This document shows, piece after piece, positions 16,477 through 26,175 of a stretch of DNA of 64,000 nucleotides. This DNA comes from Clostridia bacterium (lineage in GTDB: Bacteria; Bacillota; Clostridia; Christensenellales; Borkfalkiaceae). The stretch lies in the NCBI GenBank assembly GCA_017398825.1, contig JAFQEV010000020.1:1-64000 (forward strand), in the 5' to 3' direction. A program made the translations under genes and the position numbers. The notes under the pieces are model-generated. The model ran no database searches. It was not told the DNA's origin and worked only from the letters and a program-made list of their open reading frames with translations. The number at the start of each line of letters is the position of its first letter. Position 1 is the first letter of the stretch.

Positions 16477-17736
16477 ATGGAAGTATTAAACATTTTATCT
16501 CAAACGTTTATCAACGTTTACGATACGAATATTCAAAACGTTGAACTAACGGGTTTAACAAAGCTCGTTGCAAACGTTATTGAGTTGTTTTCTTTTGGTG
16601 GATATATTGCGGTAGGTATATTGTTATTTTCTTTACTTTTGAAAATTATACCCCTCCCCTTAGATATTTACTCAAGAGTTGCAAATAAGAAAAACGCTTT
16701 GCGTATGGAGCGCATGCGCCCCGAGCTTGAAAAATTACAAAAGCAGTATGCAAACAATAAAGAACTTTATCAAAAAAAGATGATGGCTCTTTATAAAAAG
16801 GAAGGATATTCTACTTTTGCCGCATGCTTGCCAACGATTTTCACTCTCGTGTTCTTTATTTTAGTTATTTCCGCTTTTAACCAGTACTCAACGTACGCTA
16901 AGGTTGACGTGTTTAATGAAATGGCTATATCTTATAGCGATAGTATTAGATATAACAAGAACGTTAACGTTTACGAATGCACTTTTGATGAAAATGGAAA
17001 AATCGTTGAACCCAACGTTGAAACCGCTCAACCTATTTTAAAAACTGAAATAAAGAAAGATAAATATCATTTATATAGATATTATACGGATGAAACACTT
17101 GTAAAAAGTATAGAAGAAACCGCGCAAGACGCTGCAGCCGATAAATATTTCGAGCTTTCCGAGCGCCAAAAGTTTTTATGGGTTAAAAATATTTGGATAG
17201 AGGATTTACCTTGGAAAAAGGCGTTTGTTTCCGGTGACTCTTACAAAACTATCTTTACTTATTCTAAAGGTTGTTCGTGTAAAACCAACACTATCGAATC
17301 TTCGATTAACGGCGAACTTGTATATGATAAGCTTACAGGTTCTCCCAAGCTTAATGACGTTAAAAAAGCACCTAACGGCTATTTGATATTAGTATTGCTT
17401 TCAATCGGCAGTATGATAATATCTCAGCTTGTTATGAACAAATCTCAAAAAGCTCAACTCGAACTCCAGTCGGTAGATCAAACTGCAGCTCAAACTAATA
17501 AAATGATGCAATGGATGATGCCTATTATGTTTGGTGTTTTCTCCTTTATGTATACTGCATCGTTCTCAATCTATCTCGTTGTTAGTACTTTCTTTAGTAT
17601 GTTCTCAACAATGCTTATCAACAAAATTGTTGAAAAGAGGTTTATAAAAGCCGTTCAGCGCGAAGAGGAAGAAAAGTACAATAAGAGATACGCTCATTTA
17701 AAAAGAAATAAAAACGACAATAAAAACGACAAATAA
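16477..17736 (+). CDS. yidC: YidC/Oxa1 membrane protein insertase with enlarged outer loop
   Basis: 419 residues. Membrane segments near 41-60, 112-136, 303-322, 345-365 and 370-392; the cytosolic hairpin between the first two (RMERMRPELEKLQKQY) and KKMMALYKKEGYSTFAACLP are typical Oxa1 features. No lipoprotein signal is seen, unlike Bacillus SpoIIIJ. Between segments 2 and 3 there is an unusually long hydrophilic outer region of about 165 residues, with a CSC pair (KGCSCKTN), where Firmicute homologues have a short loop. Ribosome site AAGGA before ATG. Confidence 0.93.
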   Translation: MEVLNILSQTFINVYDTNIQNVELTGLTKLVANVIELFSFGGYIAVGILLFSLLLKIIPLPLDIYSRVANKKNALRMERMRPELEKLQKQYANNKELYQKKMMALYKKEGYSTFAACLPTIFTLVFFILVISAFNQYSTYAKVDVFNEMAISYSDSIRYNKNVNVYECTFDENGKIVEPNVETAQPILKTEIKKDKYHLYRYYTDETLVKSIEETAQDAAADKYFELSERQKFLWVKNIWIEDLPWKKAFVSGDSYKTIFTYSKGCSCKTNTIESSINGELVYDKLTGSPKLNDVKKAPNGYLILVLLSIGSMIISQLVMNKSQKAQLELQSVDQTAAQTNKMMQWMMPIMFGVFSFMYTASFSIYLVVSTFFSMFSTMLINKIVEKRFIKAVQREEEEKYNKRYAHLKRNKNDNKNDK

Positions 17737-17748
17737 GAAGGTATTATA

Positions 17749-18546
17749 ATGGCTATTTTTAACGGAAAGACGGTTGAAGAGGCAATAAAAGCCGGTCTTC
17801 AAGCCTTATCTATCGAAGAAAATCAAGCTGTGATTACCGTTTTAGAAGAGGCTCAAAAGGGCTTTTTAGGAATAGGTGGTCACGATGCAAAGGTTGAAAT
17901 AAAAATTAAGGAAAACGACGGTGAGCGCGCTGCAAATTTTTTAAACGGAATATTTGACGTTTTAAAAATTCCTGCAACCACCAACATTGTTGAAAACGGA
18001 GATAAAATCGTTATCGACGTAGTTACTACTTCCCCAACCGAAATCATCGGTTACAGAGGCGAGGTTTTAGACGCACTCCAAACTTTAGCCGGTGCAACCG
18101 CAAACATCGGGAACGACGAGTATAAGAAAGTTGTTGTAAACTGCGAAAACTATCGTGAAAAGAGAGAGGAAACTTTAAAGGTTTTAGCTCAAAGAGTGGC
18201 TGATAAGGCGGTTAAGTACGGTAGAAAGTTCTCACTTGAACCTATGAACCCGTTTGAAAGAAAGATTATTCACTCGGCATTAACAGATGACAGCAGAGTA
18301 AAAACGGAATCTCAAGGCGCTGAGCCGAACCGCTACGTTGTTGTAGTTCCTGAAAATTATAAAGAGGGAACTGAAATCGAGGTTTACGGCAAGCAAAAAA
18401 ACCCCACTAACGATAGAAAGTCTAAGGGAGATAGGCGTGACCGCCAAGGTAGGCGTGATCGCAAAGAGAAAAGTGACGTTATAAAGCTTGAAAAGAAAAC
18501 TATCGGCTACGGCACTTTCCTTGGAAACAGTTTAAAAGAAGATTAA
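17749..18546 (+). CDS. khpB: RNA-binding protein KhpB/Jag (Jag_N, KH, R3H)
   Basis: 265 residues: Jag N-terminal domain (residues 1-50, GKTVEEAIKAGLQAL, EEAQKGFLGIGG), KH domain (ca. 80-145, IIGYRGEVLDALQ) and R3H (ca. 150-215, KFSLEPMNPFERKIIHSALTDD). A charged C-terminal tail rich in Arg, Lys and Asp follows. Binds RNA with KhpA; linked to cell elongation and division in streptococci. 12 nt after yidC; ends at a hairpin terminator. mnmE and mnmG, usually next, are absent. Confidence 0.93.
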   Translation: MAIFNGKTVEEAIKAGLQALSIEENQAVITVLEEAQKGFLGIGGHDAKVEIKIKENDGERAANFLNGIFDVLKIPATTNIVENGDKIVIDVVTTSPTEIIGYRGEVLDALQTLAGATANIGNDEYKKVVVNCENYREKREETLKVLAQRVADKAVKYGRKFSLEPMNPFERKIIHSALTDDSRVKTESQGAEPNRYVVVVPENYKEGTEIEVYGKQKNPTNDRKSKGDRRDRQGRRDRKEKSDVIKLEKKTIGYGTFLGNSLKED

Positions 18547-18595
18547 CAACTTTAAATTGATTAAAGCTTTAATTTTTATATAAGACTACAATAAA

Positions 18596-18623
18596 AGCGA
18601 GCCTTATGGCTCGCTGTTTTTTT
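18596..18623 (+). terminator. Terminator after khpB
   Basis: AGCGAGCC ttat GGCTCGCT followed by a T run. The ATG inside its loop (18606) opens the MATE frame but is not a credible start. Confidence 0.85.
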
Positions 18624-18632
18624 ATCATTATT

Positions 18633-19985
18633 ATGCAAGCTATTAAAAAACACGAAGTCAATATGACTACTGCCCCTATTTTTAAGGGTTTACTCAAAAT
18701 AGCCATTCCTATTATGGTAATGAACGTTTTGCAATCGATTTTCAACTTTATCGACCAAACGATGCTTGGGCATTTCGTTGGTGACGTCGGTGTTGGGTCG
18801 GTAGGAGCGTGTTCAACGCTTATAACGCTCATAACAGGGCTCTTAATCGGTATTGCAACGGGTTCTAACGTTATAGTTGCCCGCCATATCGCAAAAGGCG
18901 ATAGTGAAAGGGTTGAAAAAGCGATAGGCACGTCAATTATATTTTCCATCGTTGGCGGAATAGTTTTAATGTTGATAGGGCTTGTATTTGCAAGAACCTT
19001 TCTAACGTGGATGAACACCCCTGCTAACCGCATGGAAGGAGCTGTGATTTATTTCAGGCTTTACTTTTTAGGTTGCCCTATCTTACTTTTATATAACTTC
19101 TGCGCGTCAATTTTGCGTTCGGCAGGTGATAGTAAAAGACCGATGTATTTTTTAACGCTCGGCGGTATCGTAAAAATATTAGTAAACTTCTTATTTTTAA
19201 AATTCACAAACTTTACCGTCCAAGGCGTTGCGATAGCTACCATCGTTTCGTGGGCGATTGCAGGCGGACTTTGCTTTTTCGTTTTATTAAAAGGAAAAGG
19301 TACGGTAAAATTTAAATGGTCAAGGTTTAGGTTTTACGGTGAAGAGTTAAAAGCCATATTACATATAGGTATTCCAACGGGCATACAAAGCGCAACGTTC
19401 GCCTTTGCAAACGTTATGATAGCATCAACGGTAAACAAATTTGGCGACCACGCAACCGACGGCGTTTCCATTGCAAACACTTTTGACGGTATCATTTACC
19501 AAATCGCCTATGCTCCAAGCTTGGCAGTAATGCCGTTTATTTCTCAAAACGTTAGCGTAAACAATGCAAAAAGAGTTAAGGAAACACTTTATAAAGGTTG
19601 TTTAATAACGATTATGTTTGCTGTAATCGCAGGTTCGCTATCGGCGATTTTCTCGGAGCAACTTTCCTCGCTTATGTCTCAAACGCCAGAAGTTATAGCG
19701 TACTCAAAGCAAAAGATGATAATAATTTCTTCTACCTACGTTTTATGTGGCTTGCAAGACGTTTTCGCCGCATCGCTCCGCGGTCTTGGAAAACCCGTTA
19801 TCCCAACCGTTTCTTCCCTTATATTCTTGTTTGTGTTAAGGTTTGTTTGGGTGTATGCGTTCTTCCCACTATGCCCCAACCTCACCTTCTTATACTTGAG
19901 TTGGCCGATAGGCTGGGTGCTTAATATTGTAGCGCTCGCCCCTGCTTTTATATATTTTTTCAAAAAACTAAAAGCTAACAAATAA
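18633..19985 (+). CDS. MATE family efflux transporter
   Basis: About 450 residues with 12 hydrophobic segments and family features (IPIMVMNVLQSIFNFIDQTMLGHFVG, RSAGDSKRPMYFL, GIPTGIQSATFAFAN). Exports organic cations or drugs with Na+ or H+ coupling. The start is uncertain: ATG 18633 or 18663, because the upstream ATG 18606 lies in the preceding terminator. Related to but distinct from the tandem MATE pair at 50.9-53.8 kb. Confidence 0.9.
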   Translation: MQAIKKHEVNMTTAPIFKGLLKIAIPIMVMNVLQSIFNFIDQTMLGHFVGDVGVGSVGACSTLITLITGLLIGIATGSNVIVARHIAKGDSERVEKAIGTSIIFSIVGGIVLMLIGLVFARTFLTWMNTPANRMEGAVIYFRLYFLGCPILLLYNFCASILRSAGDSKRPMYFLTLGGIVKILVNFLFLKFTNFTVQGVAIATIVSWAIAGGLCFFVLLKGKGTVKFKWSRFRFYGEELKAILHIGIPTGIQSATFAFANVMIASTVNKFGDHATDGVSIANTFDGIIYQIAYAPSLAVMPFISQNVSVNNAKRVKETLYKGCLITIMFAVIAGSLSAIFSEQLSSLMSQTPEVIAYSKQKMIIISSTYVLCGLQDVFAASLRGLGKPVIPTVSSLIFLFVLRFVWVYAFFPLCPNLTFLYLSWPIGWVLNIVALAPAFIYFFKKLKANK

Positions 19986-19986
19986 T

Positions 19987-20016
19987 ATAAAAACCGCCCA
20001 ACAGGGCGGTTTTAGT
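19987..20016. terminator. Bidirectional terminator
   Basis: AAAACCGCCC aaca GGGCGGTTTT between convergent MATE and SDR genes; same stem family as the terminators at 11.74 and 13.02 kb. Confidence 0.85.
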
Positions 20017-20035
20017 TTGTTATTTAGTAGTTTTA

Positions 20036-20800
20036 TTATAACGTTGCGCCAAAGTCAGAAACGATAACTTGACCGGTTATTGCGCGAGATTCATCGCTTG
20101 CCAAGAACAATAATATATTAGCAACGTCAATCGGCATACAAGGGGTTACAGATAAGTTCATATGCTTATTCATTTGCCCCATCATGTTCGGGTCTAAAGA
20201 TTTTGGGTCAGTTGTCATAGTCATAGGAGTAACTATTGTAGATGGATTTACTGAGTTACATCTAATACCCGTTCCCGTAAATCTAAGTGCGGTGTGTTTG
20301 GTAAGGCCGATTACCGCCGCTTTACTCGTAACGTAAGATGCTCCACCCGTTCCGAAAGCACCCGCAACGGAGTCAAGGTTAATTATAGAACCTTTGTTTT
20401 GCTTAATCATCTCTTTAACTACCGCTCTCGTGCAGTATAAACATCCTTTAGTGTTGATGCCAAGAACGTACTCTAAATCTTCGTCAGTACAAGTGTCAAT
20501 AGGTTTTAAACCAGCCTCTAAAACGCCGGCATTATTAACTAAAACGTCAATCTTGCCAAACGCGCCAACGGTCTTTTTAACCATCTCCTCAACGCTTTCA
20601 ACCTTAGATACGTCACAGGGGATAGCAAGTACGCTACCGCCGTTTTCCTTAATCTTGTTTGCAACCTCTTCAAGCTTGTCAACCCTTCTTGCAGTTATTA
20701 CAACCGTTGCACCCTCTTTTGCAAAGAGTTCGGCAGTAGCTGCGCCAACGCCTGAATTACCACCTGTTATAATTGCAACCTTTCCGTCAAGTCTTCCCAT
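20036..20800 (-). CDS. SDR oxidoreductase, FabG/glucose-dehydrogenase type
   Basis: 254 residues. TGGNSGVGAA cofactor loop, NNAGVLEAG, catalytic Ser (NLDSVAGAF), YVTSK Tyr/Lys pair, and a typical end (LFLASDESRAITGQVIVSDFGATL). Start at 20800 has GAGGT 6 nt upstream; the frame is open 20 codons further. NAD(P)-dependent alcohol/ketone interconversion, substrate unknown. Not in a fatty-acid gene context, so FabG proper is unlikely. Confidence 0.88.
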   Translation of the reverse strand: MGRLDGKVAIITGGNSGVGAATAELFAKEGATVVITARRVDKLEEVANKIKENGGSVLAIPCDVSKVESVEEMVKKTVGAFGKIDVLVNNAGVLEAGLKPIDTCTDEDLEYVLGINTKGCLYCTRAVVKEMIKQNKGSIINLDSVAGAFGTGGASYVTSKAAVIGLTKHTALRFTGTGIRCNSVNPSTIVTPMTMTTDPKSLDPNMMGQMNKHMNLSVTPCMPIDVANILLFLASDESRAITGQVIVSDFGATL

Positions 20801-20921
20801 AATTTTACCTCGTATAATATATTTTTTAAAGCTTAAACTTCTTATAGTTTTATTATACAACTAATAGTTTAAAAGGTCAATATCAATTTATAAATTTATT
20901 AAAAACAAACCTATAAGGCGA

Positions 20922-21446
20922 TTATATACTATCAAAAACTAAACTCAATCCGTTTACTATATCGTTTGCCATTGCCTCTACAAGCGACAGCCTTATTCCG
21001 CTATATAGTTTGTTATAACCCTCGCTTTTTCCGCACACAACGCCTATGATTGAAACGTTTGATATAAGAGGTAAATCTTTATTGACCGCAAGCCCCGGCT
21101 TTATACCCGTGTTTGAAATTTTTACTTGCCCAACGTCTTCTTTATTCCCAACAGCCGCGTCTACAACTATAGTTTTTGAGCGCGGGTGAAGTAGTTTTAT
21201 TTTCTCGTATATTGTTTTAACCTCTTTTGCCGTTATCGGATAATCGAGAGTTCCGTAAACGTAAGCTTTCCCGTTTAATCGCTTTAAAAGCCTACTCCCA
21301 ACGAGTGGGCCTAAGCTATCCCCGATTATAAGGTCTGAGCCAACGCATACTATAACGGGAACTTCCGACGAGTAAAGTTCTTTTACGCATTTTGCAATTT
21401 CTAACGAATTATCTCTCTTTATAGAATTAAAAACAAACTGTATCAT
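20922..21446 (-). CDS. yyaC: YyaC family spore-associated protein (DUF1256)
   Basis: 174 residues with the DUF1256 pattern: VIVCVGSDLIIGDSLGPLVG, YVYGTLDYPITAKEV, VVDAAVGNKEDVGQV, and GVVCGKSEGYN. The fold is that of germination/hydrogenase-maturation peptidases. In Bacillus yyaC lies near parB and is linked to sporulation; here it is likewise in the parABS neighbourhood. It hints at sporulation ancestry but does not prove sporulation. Confidence 0.9.
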   Translation of the reverse strand: MIQFVFNSIKRDNSLEIAKCVKELYSSEVPVIVCVGSDLIIGDSLGPLVGSRLLKRLNGKAYVYGTLDYPITAKEVKTIYEKIKLLHPRSKTIVVDAAVGNKEDVGQVKISNTGIKPGLAVNKDLPLISNVSIIGVVCGKSEGYNKLYSGIRLSLVEAMANDIVNGLSLVFDSI

Positions 21447-21519
21447 ATATTTATTTTTGACAAACGTTTACCTTTTTAAAATAAGGGCAAAAATATTTTT
21501 AACTAAAAGTCGCTTGATG

Positions 21520-21548
21520 TTGACACTGTGATTTTTATGTGATAAAAT
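21520..21548 (+). promoter_or_regulatory. SigA-type promoter of the cvpA-like gene
   Basis: TTGACA (21520-21525), 17 bp, TAAAAT (21543-21548), about 50 bp before the ribosome site AGGAG of the following gene. Confidence 0.8.
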
Positions 21549-21604
21549 AAATTTACTAAAAATTCAATATTATATAAGCATAAATGCTTAAATAGGAGAA
21601 AACA

Positions 21605-22327
21605 ATGTTTAACTTACTTGCATCAGTTGTTTCGCTTGGTAGTTTAAACGTTGCCTTAATCGACCTTATTATGCTCGGAGTATTGCTTTTAGCTTTACTT
21701 TTTGGTGCAATGAGAGGTTTCTTAGGGCAAATTCTCTCCCTCCTTGGTGGCTTGGCTGCGTTATTGCTTGCAATATTCCTTTGTAAGCACCTTGCAGGAT
21801 TTATTATGGAAAAAGTTCCTGCAATCACAAACGCCGTTTCAGGCACGGTTAATAAAATCTTCGGCATTGAAGAGATTGTTGCAACCGGTGGCAAGGAAGA
21901 GATAATTAAAACCTTGCAAACAACTAAAATTCCGTCGTTCTTACACTCAATCGTAGCAAACGCAATCGTTGAATCGGGCGCAGCAACTAAGCTTTCAATG
22001 GTGCTTACCGAGTGGGCACTCACAGCAATAAGCTTTGTAGCAATATTTATAGTTGCCCTTATAGTATTCTTAATTGTTAAAAGGTTTTTCAAAGCCATCG
22101 CTAAACTTAAAGGCGTGGGCGCTGTAAACAAAATACTCGGCGCTATATTGATGGCGGCAAAAGCCCTCTTATTATCGGTAATTGTTATTATGGTAATGAG
22201 CTTGTTTATGGATATGAACAGCTTGTTAACTCCGACTCTTGATAACGGAGAGCAGGTAAACTCCGTATTCAACGGCTTAATTACTAAGATAATGGAAGCA
22301 AACTTTATCCAAAACTTATTAACCTGA
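21605..22327 (+). CDS. CvpA family membrane protein
   Basis: 240 residues with four or five hydrophobic segments (ca. 17-37, 40-62, 135-158, 180-205). The opening LNVALIDLIMLGVLLLALLFGAM followed by RGFLGQILSLLGG matches the colicin-V-production (CvpA) family. Role in Firmicutes is unclear, linked to envelope homeostasis. Followed by a terminator and the parS region. Confidence 0.82.
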   Translation: MFNLLASVVSLGSLNVALIDLIMLGVLLLALLFGAMRGFLGQILSLLGGLAALLLAIFLCKHLAGFIMEKVPAITNAVSGTVNKIFGIEEIVATGGKEEIIKTLQTTKIPSFLHSIVANAIVESGAATKLSMVLTEWALTAISFVAIFIVALIVFLIVKRFFKAIAKLKGVGAVNKILGAILMAAKALLLSVIVIMVMSLFMDMNSLLTPTLDNGEQVNSVFNGLITKIMEANFIQNLLT

Positions 22328-22334
22328 CAAAATG

Positions 22335-22364
22335 AACTCACCGCTTTTACGTGGTGAGTTTTTT
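22335..22364 (+). terminator. Terminator after the cvpA-like gene
   Basis: AACTCACC / GGTGAGTT stem followed by T4. Confidence 0.8.
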
Positions 22365-22554
22365 ATTGCAGTTTTTTAAAAAATATAGCAAAAACACCAT
22401 AAAACACAAGATATTGTGGTCAAATTTGATTTAACAACAAAAATTTGAAAAGCGCGTAAATATATTGTTTTGCGCGAAAACCTATTAAAAAGGACGCAAA
22501 AACCAAAAATTCACATAAAATTATCGGTGCTCACAACCGTTTTAGCGTACAAAA

Positions 22555-22570
22555 TGTTTCACGTGAAACA
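22555..22570. promoter_or_regulatory. parS: parS site, perfect consensus
   Basis: TGTTTCACGTGAAACA, the exact 16-bp palindrome bound by ParB/Spo0J. ParB spreads from such sites to organise the origin; parA-parB lie 2.8 kb downstream. Confidence 0.97.
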
Positions 22571-22701
22571 TTAATTTTTTAGCAAAAAATTTTACAGTGG
22601 ACAAAGGGCAAACTGAAAGAATTTATAAAGTTTTCAAAATCTCAAAAATTACGATAAAATCGGCAATTTTGCGTTTTTTACACACTGAAAAACACCCCAA
22701 A

Positions 22702-22717
22702 AGTTTCACGTGAAACC
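22702..22717. promoter_or_regulatory. parS: parS site, variant outer bases
   Basis: AGTTTCACGTGAAACC: the inner 14 bp are the exact palindrome, both outermost bases differ. 147 bp from the first site. Confidence 0.9.
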
Positions 22718-23229
22718 TTTTTTAAAATGAAACTTATTGCGTTTGTTTTTTTCTTGTGACGGTAGGTGACTTTTTGTGGTAAAATGCAATCAAAACTGTA
22801 AATTCGAGCTTTGTTATTTTGTTGAATATATAGTGTTATTTGTGCGTGCAAATCATTATTATATATTTGGGCGAGCGTGGCACTTTTTATTAATTGTATT
22901 GCGGGAACTTTTTATTGCTTTTTTGTGTATAGTGAATATGTTAGGGTCTTGGGCTTTGGCAGTAAGTTAACTATATAAGGAGAGTTTTGCCTTGTGTTTA
23001 ACGTAAAGTATAATTTACGCCTCTAAATTTTCTTCTGGTACGCCGTTTGATTAAATTTAAACTTTCATACTATAGTGCCTTTCTTTTGTGAAAAATATTT
23101 TCATATTTTTTTGTTTTTAGCGCAAGTTTATTTAAAATGCGCCTATATGTAAATTTAATAATTTTTGGTAAAATGTGCCTTATATTTATATATTCTTTGT
23201 GAATTATACATAATATTTAGGTGAAACCG

Positions 23230-23258
23230 TTGAAATTTTAAACGCGTTGTGTTAAAAT
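23230..23258 (+). promoter_or_regulatory. Promoter of ftsH
   Basis: TTGAAA (23230-23235), 17 bp, TAAAAT (23253-23258), 60 bp before the ATG. Confidence 0.7.
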
Positions 23259-23317
23259 ATGAAAAGATTAAAATTTAATTATAACTCGCTTTTAGGCGGT
23301 ATTTTTAAGGAGATTAA

Positions 23318-25372
23318 ATGAAAAAGAAGAGTTACAAACTGTGGATAATACTTGCGCTTGTTTTAATTTTGGGCGCAATAGGTGTTTTCTTTCTCATCAA
23401 CAAACTCTCGATAGTTGACCTTGAAACGTCAGAGTTTTTAAAAGCTGCAAACGTTCAAGTGGTTGACGGTGAGGTTAAATACGACGAGAGTTTTTCAGGC
23501 GATTACGATGAGATTAAGATGATCGTTGTTGACGATTATAATTTGACTGGCTACATTTTAGTTGGCGATAGCTATGTTGAAAGGTACACTACGAGTTACG
23601 GTCGCGGTTCTGAAAGCGCGTACTTTGGCGATAAGGTGCTTGACGTTTTATCTCAAAACGGCGTAGTTGTCGATTATTCCGATCCTAACGCTGGATCCTT
23701 CTGGTCGTCGCTACTCATGCCGGTGCTTATTGTGGTTGCGGGTATAATTTTAATAACCGTTATGTCACGCCAGGTAAACGGCACTAACAAGTCGGCGCTC
23801 GATTTCGGCAAGACAAAGGCGAGGGTTAGCCAAAACTTAAAGGTTAGATTTACCGACGTTGCAGGTGCTGAAGAAGAAAAACAAGAGCTCCAAGAAATCG
23901 TTGATTTCTTGAAAAACCCCAAAAAGTTCTCCGACCTTGGCGCGCGTATTCCCAAGGGCGTGTTATTAGTAGGCCCTCCGGGAACGGGTAAAACCCTCTT
24001 TGCAAAAGCGGTAGCGGGCGAGGCGAACGTGCCTTTCTTCTCCATTTCCGGCTCGGATTTCGTTGAGATGTTCGTAGGTGTTGGCGCATCGAGAGTTAGA
24101 GATTTGTTTGCAACGGCTAAAAAGAGCCAGCCCTGTATCGTGTTCATTGACGAGATTGACGCGGTAGGTCGTCACCGTGGCGCAGGTCTTGGCGGTGGCA
24201 ACGACGAGAGAGAGCAAACGCTCAACCAACTCTTAGTTCAAATGGACGGCTTTGACGCAAACGAGGGAATTATCATAATGGCGGCTACCAACCGTGCCGA
24301 TATTTTAGACCCCGCGCTTTTGCGCCCAGGTAGATTTGACCGTCAAATTTACGTAAATATTCCCGACGTTCGCGGGCGTGAGGCAATTTTAAAAGTCCAC
24401 GCACGTAATAAACCTTTAGCTCCCGACGTTAACTTTAAGGTAGTTGCAAGAATTACCTCGGGCTTTTCGGGTGCTGACCTTGCTAACCTTTTAAACGAGG
24501 CGGCAATTTTAGCTGCGAGAGCGGATAGAAAGTTTATTACCAACGTTGACTTATACGAGGCGATAAACAAGGTTGTAATCGGCCCTCAGAAAAAGAGCAG
24601 GGTTGTTACCGAATCGGATAAGAGAATTACAGCGTATCACGAGGCAGGTCACGCAATCTTAGCAAGGTTGCTCCCCGGCTGTGACCCCGTTCAAGAAGTT
24701 TCTATCATTCCAAGAGGTATGGCTGCAGGCTACACGATGACGAGACCTGACGATGATAGCAATCACATCGAAAAGAGCAAGCTTTTAGACGATATTGCAA
24801 TGACGCTCGGCGGTAGAGTTGCAGAAGAGCTCATTATTAAAGATATTTCCGCAGGCGCATCTAACGATATTAGCGTTATAACCCAGCGTGCGAGAAAGAT
24901 GGTTACCGAGTGGGGTATGTCCGATAGGATAGGTCCGGTTAACTACGGTGGCGGTGACCAAGTGTTTATCGGCAAGGATATGCAAACTCGAGCAACGTAT
25001 TCTGAAGAACTTGCAAAGGTTATCGACGAAGAAGTTGAAAAGATTATTAAAGACGCTCACGAAAAGGCGAGAAAGCTCCTTAAGGAGAACAAGTCTAAGC
25101 TTGACAATATGGCAAGGCTCTTAATCGAGAGAGAAACCATTTATCAAGAAGAGGTCGATATGATTATGGAGGGTAAGTCCGCCGTTGAAATAATGAAAAT
25201 TATGGAGGGTAGAGACGGGCTTGACAAGAGCAACCCCTTTAGAAAAGTAGACCCCTCTTTAGCAACCGAGATAAAAGAGGCTGAAAAGAAAGAGGAAGAA
25301 AAGGCTGAAGAGATAGAGCAATCTGACGCTCAAGAGAGCAACACGGAAGAAAAACCCGAAAATAACGAATAA
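23318..25372 (+). CDS. ftsH: ATP-dependent zinc metalloprotease FtsH
   Basis: 684 residues. Membrane segments near 8-27 and 131-150 flank a ~100-residue outer domain; then AAA+ ATPase with Walker A GPPGTGKT (219-226), Walker [12 protein letters not shown] region ([20 protein letters not shown]), and zinc protease motif HEAGH. The tail is Glu/Lys-rich. Membrane-anchored hexamer degrading misassembled membrane proteins and regulators. Often beside tilS-hpt; here tilS is 16 kb away. 11 nt before parA, so ftsH-parA-parB may be one transcript. Confidence 0.97.
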   Translation: MKKKSYKLWIILALVLILGAIGVFFLINKLSIVDLETSEFLKAANVQVVDGEVKYDESFSGDYDEIKMIVVDDYNLTGYILVGDSYVERYTTSYGRGSESAYFGDKVLDVLSQNGVVVDYSDPNAGSFWSSLLMPVLIVVAGIILITVMSRQVNGTNKSALDFGKTKARVSQNLKVRFTDVAGAEEEKQELQEIVDFLKNPKKFSDLGARIPKGVLLVGPPGTGKTLFAKAVAGEANVPFFSISGSDFVEMFVGVGASRVRDLFATAKKSQPCIVFIDEIDAVGRHRGAGLGGGNDEREQTLNQLLVQMDGFDANEGIIIMAATNRADILDPALLRPGRFDRQIYVNIPDVRGREAILKVHARNKPLAPDVNFKVVARITSGFSGADLANLLNEAAILAARADRKFITNVDLYEAINKVVIGPQKKSRVVTESDKRITAYHEAGHAILARLLPGCDPVQEVSIIPRGMAAGYTMTRPDDDSNHIEKSKLLDDIAMTLGGRVAEELIIKDISAGASNDISVITQRARKMVTEWGMSDRIGPVNYGGGDQVFIGKDMQTRATYSEELAKVIDEEVEKIIKDAHEKARKLLKENKSKLDNMARLLIERETIYQEEVDMIMEGKSAVEIMKIMEGRDGLDKSNPFRKVDPSLATEIKEAEKKEEEKAEEIEQSDAQESNTEEKPENNE

Positions 25373-25383
25373 GGGGAGATTTT

Positions 25384-26175
25384 ATGGGCAAGATAATATC
25401 CTTTTCCAACCAAAAGGGCGGTGTTGGTAAAACTACCACGTGCGTAAACTTATCGGCAACCCTTGCAAAGTACGGTAAAAAGGTACTCATTATTGATATG
25501 GACCCACAGGGCAACGCCACTACGGGTCTCGGCTTTAACAAGAGCGCTATAAAGAACTCGGTGTATAACGTTTTAATCGATGAAAAGAGTGTAAAAGACG
25601 TTATTATTCCCACCAAGATAGACCGCTTAGATATCCTACCTGCCGGCATTGACTTGGCAGGTGCGGAAGTCGAGCTCGTGTACATAAAAAACAGGGAAAA
25701 GCGCTTGCAAGAAGAGCTTAAAAAGGTGGAAAAGTACTACGATTACATTACGATAGACTGTCCGCCGTCGCTCGGGCTTTTAACGATAAATGCGTTGACT
25801 GCGTCGGATAGCATTATTATTCCTATTCAATGCGAATACTTTGCCTTGGAAGGTTTATCTCAACTAATGAATACGATAAAACTCGTTAAAAAGCACCTTA
25901 ACAAAAAACTTGAAATCGAGGGTGTTTCCCTCACTATGTACGACGGCAGGGCGATAGTTTCCCGTCAGATAGCGGAAGAGATAAGAAAGTTCTTTGAGAA
26001 AAAGGTATTCAAGACGGTAGTTCCGAGAAACATAAGGGTGTCCGAAGCGCCCAGCCACGGCGTACCCGTAATGCTCCACGACCCCAAGTGCTCGGGCGCA
26101 AGGGCGTACGACGAGCTCACCAAGGAATTTTTAGCAAAAGAAGAAAAAGAAAAAGGAGAAAGAGAAGATGGCTAA
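25384..26175 (+). CDS. parA: Chromosome partitioning ATPase ParA/Soj
   Basis: 263 residues. Deviant Walker A KGGVGKTT at residues 11-18, DMDPQGNATTGLG, and DCPPSLGLLTINAL are diagnostic. ATP-dependent, DNA-binding sandwich dimer whose gradient moves ParB-parS complexes. RBS GGGGAG. Overlaps the parB start by 8 nt. Confidence 0.97.
   Translation: MGKIISFSNQKGGVGKTTTCVNLSATLAKYGKKVLIIDMDPQGNATTGLGFNKSAIKNSVYNVLIDEKSVKDVIIPTKIDRLDILPAGIDLAGAEVELVYIKNREKRLQEELKKVEKYYDYITIDCPPSLGLLTINALTASDSIIIPIQCEYFALEGLSQLMNTIKLVKKHLNKKLEIEGVSLTMYDGRAIVSRQIAEEIRKFFEKKVFKTVVPRNIRVSEAPSHGVPVMLHDPKCSGARAYDELTKEFLAKEEKEKGEREDG

Larger units (their letters stand above)
22365..23229. other. 865-bp non-coding centromere-type region with two parS sites
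   Basis: No supportable gene; a 64-codon frame at 22776-22970 lacks a ribosome site and family resemblance. The left half carries two parS palindromes (separate entries). The right half is AT-rich leader DNA before ftsH. Confidence 0.75.

Noticed and set aside
18606-18632. Upstream ATG start for the MATE gene
   Set aside because: It lies in the loop of the khpB terminator, so transcripts starting downstream would lack it.
22776-22970. 64-codon frame before ftsH
   Set aside because: No ribosome site, no family resemblance; lies in the parS/leader region.
23674-24147. 157-codon minus-strand frame
   Set aside because: Antisense shadow of the ftsH AAA+ domain.
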